Source: CAZIWJ01 sp964542855
Lineage (GTDB): Bacteria > Bacteroidota > Bacteroidia > Cytophagales > Cyclobacteriaceae
Length of the DNA: 8,302 nt
Assembly (NCBI GenBank): GCA_964542855.1
Contig: CAZIWJ010000160.1
Span: 1-8,302 of the forward strand
Reading direction: 5' to 3'
Part shown: in pieces, positions 7,376 to 8,302 of the stretch
Layout of the letters: each line of letters begins with the position of its first letter
Numbering within the stretch: position 1 is the stretch's first letter
The notes under the pieces: model-generated
Told to the model about the DNA's origin: nothing
Databases searched by the model: none
Seen by the model: only the letters and a program-made list of their open reading frames with translations
Translations under genes and position numbers: made by a program

Positions 7376-7415
7376 CTGTAAACAGAACAGAAAACAGTTT
7401 AATGCTGTTAACAGC
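7376..7415. promoter_or_regulatory. Pair of CTGTWAACAG palindromes between argS and the arginine decarboxylase gene
   Basis: Two related near-palindromes lie 29 bases apart, start to start: CTGTAAACAG (7376-7385), extended to TTCTGT-AA-ACAGAA (7374-7387), and CTGTTAACAG (7405-7414) inside the perfect 12-base palindrome GCTGTTAACAGC (7404-7415). Between them lie further AACAG half-sites (7387-7390 region and 7393-7397). The pattern suggests a dimeric repressor or activator site serving the divergent genes. No regulator is identified. The AT-rich, low-complexity setting means chance cannot be excluded. Confidence 0.4.
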
Positions 7416-7434
7416 TAAAAATTACCAATATTGT

Positions 7435-8302
7435 ATGAGGAGGTATTTCGACGTCATTGACCAAACCTTTTATTTTCCCACTCCTGAATTCAACATCAAC
7501 GGGGAGGGGGAGCTTAACTTTCATAATATCCCGCTCATGGATATTATCCGGGAGTACGGTACTCCGCTGAAGCTGAGTTACCTGCCGAAAATTACCTCCA
7601 ACATCCAGCAGGCCAACCAGTGGTTTAACGAGGCCATTGCCAGGGTTAATTACCGGGGAAATTATCGGTATTGTTACTGTACCAAAGCCTCTCACTTCCA
7701 ATTTGTAATGGAAAGGGCCCTGCAGGAAAATGTGCACCTGGAAACTTCTTCGGCCTACGATATGATGATACTGCGGAAGTTGCACCAGGAAGGGCTCATT
7801 AGCAAGAACACTTACATCATTTGTAACGGGTACAAGCGAGAATTATACCTGCAGTACATTACCGAATTCCTGAACGAAGGGTTTGTGAACTGCATCCCGG
7901 TAGTCGATAACCTGGATGAACTGAATTATTACGAAAACCACGTAAACCAGTCGTACCCGTTCGGCATTCGCATGGCTGCCAACGAAGAACCCCGTTTTGA
8001 ACTGTACACCTCCCGGCTGGGTATTCGCTACGAGGACGTACTTAACTTTTATCGCTACCGCGTAAAAGGAAAAACAAAAGCCCGGCTAAAGATGCTGCAC
8101 TTTTTCATCAATTCGGGTATTCGCGATACTTCCTACTACTGGAACGAGCTGAGTAAATTCGTGTACAAGTATACCGAACTGAAAAAACTGGCCCCGGAAC
8201 TGGATACCATGGACATCGGCGGGGGGTTCCCGGTTAAAGATTCCCTGCACCATACCTACGATTACCAGTACATGGCCAATACCATTGTAGAAAGTATCCA
8301 GG
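7435..8302 (+). CDS. speA: Bacteroidota-type arginine decarboxylase, C-terminus cut by window edge
   Basis: This PLP-dependent decarboxylase is expected to convert L-arginine to agmatine, the first step of polyamine synthesis. The window shows 289 codons from ATG 7435 to the right edge with no stop; family members are about 460 residues, so roughly 60 percent is present. The fold is the alanine racemase-like barrel of group IV decarboxylases. The PLP-binding Lys is K84 in YCYCTKASHF, an ETSSAYD block follows at about 101-107, and the phosphate-binding glycine loop is DIGGGFP (260-266). HFFINSGIRDTSYYW is a strongly conserved stretch in this group. An in-frame ATG at 7402 would add 11 residues, but 7435 fits the family start (M, then the YFDVIDQTF block). 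Arginine specificity is inferred from similarity to Bacteroidota proteins so annotated; diaminopimelate or ornithine decarboxylase is less likely. Confidence 0.88.
   Translation, partial: MRRYFDVIDQTFYFPTPEFNINGEGELNFHNIPLMDIIREYGTPLKLSYLPKITSNIQQANQWFNEAIARVNYRGNYRYCYCTKASHFQFVMERALQENVHLETSSAYDMMILRKLHQEGLISKNTYIICNGYKRELYLQYITEFLNEGFVNCIPVVDNLDELNYYENHVNQSYPFGIRMAANEEPRFELYTSRLGIRYEDVLNFYRYRVKGKTKARLKMLHFFINSGIRDTSYYWNELSKFVYKYTELKKLAPELDTMDIGGGFPVKDSLHHTYDYQYMANTIVESIQ

Noticed and set aside
7408..7785. A 125-codon minus-strand frame opposite the start of the decarboxylase gene
   Set aside because: The plus strand codes for well-conserved PLP decarboxylase motifs here; the antisense translation shows no family features.
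1..8302. Search for CRISPR arrays, tRNA or rRNA genes, insertion sequences and phage or defence genes
   Set aside because: No tandem repeat-spacer pattern, no tRNA-like cloverleaf, and no transposase or integrase-like translation was seen; nearly all of the window is explained by eight housekeeping-type genes.

Overview
The window looks like a stretch of Bacteroidota chromosome, most likely of Cytophagales type. The arginine decarboxylase and the THUMP-like methyltransferase are of the kinds typical of that phylum. A menA points to menaquinone respiration. Starts lack Shine-Dalgarno sequences, and the recognisable promoter signals resemble the Bacteroidota -7 box TAnnTTTG. This placement is inferred from protein and signal style, not from a database search.

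Layout, right to left along the minus strand: arginyl-tRNA synthetase (argS), a Cys-type glutathione peroxidase, the menaquinone prenyltransferase menA, and a tandem universal stress protein that ends in a strong intrinsic terminator. After that come an M48 zinc-metalloprotease lipoprotein, aspartate-semialdehyde dehydrogenase (asd), and a THUMP-like class I methyltransferase that runs off the left edge. At the right end an arginine decarboxylase gene diverges on the plus strand and runs off the right edge. Coding density is very high and no gap exceeds 137 bases.

Probable transcription units are argS-gpx-menA (gaps of 23 and 0 bases, with usp either an extension or a unit with its own promoter), the M48 gene, and asd-methyltransferase (12-base gap). 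The argS/arginine decarboxylase intergenic region holds two copies of a short palindrome, CTGTWAACAG. They are the best candidates here for an undescribed operator, since both flanking genes consume L-arginine.

Otherwise this is ordinary housekeeping DNA: translation, peroxide defence, quinone and aspartate-family amino acid synthesis, stress response and envelope proteolysis. I see no mobile element, CRISPR array, RNA gene, phage or defence locus, and no evidence of a novel multi-gene system.
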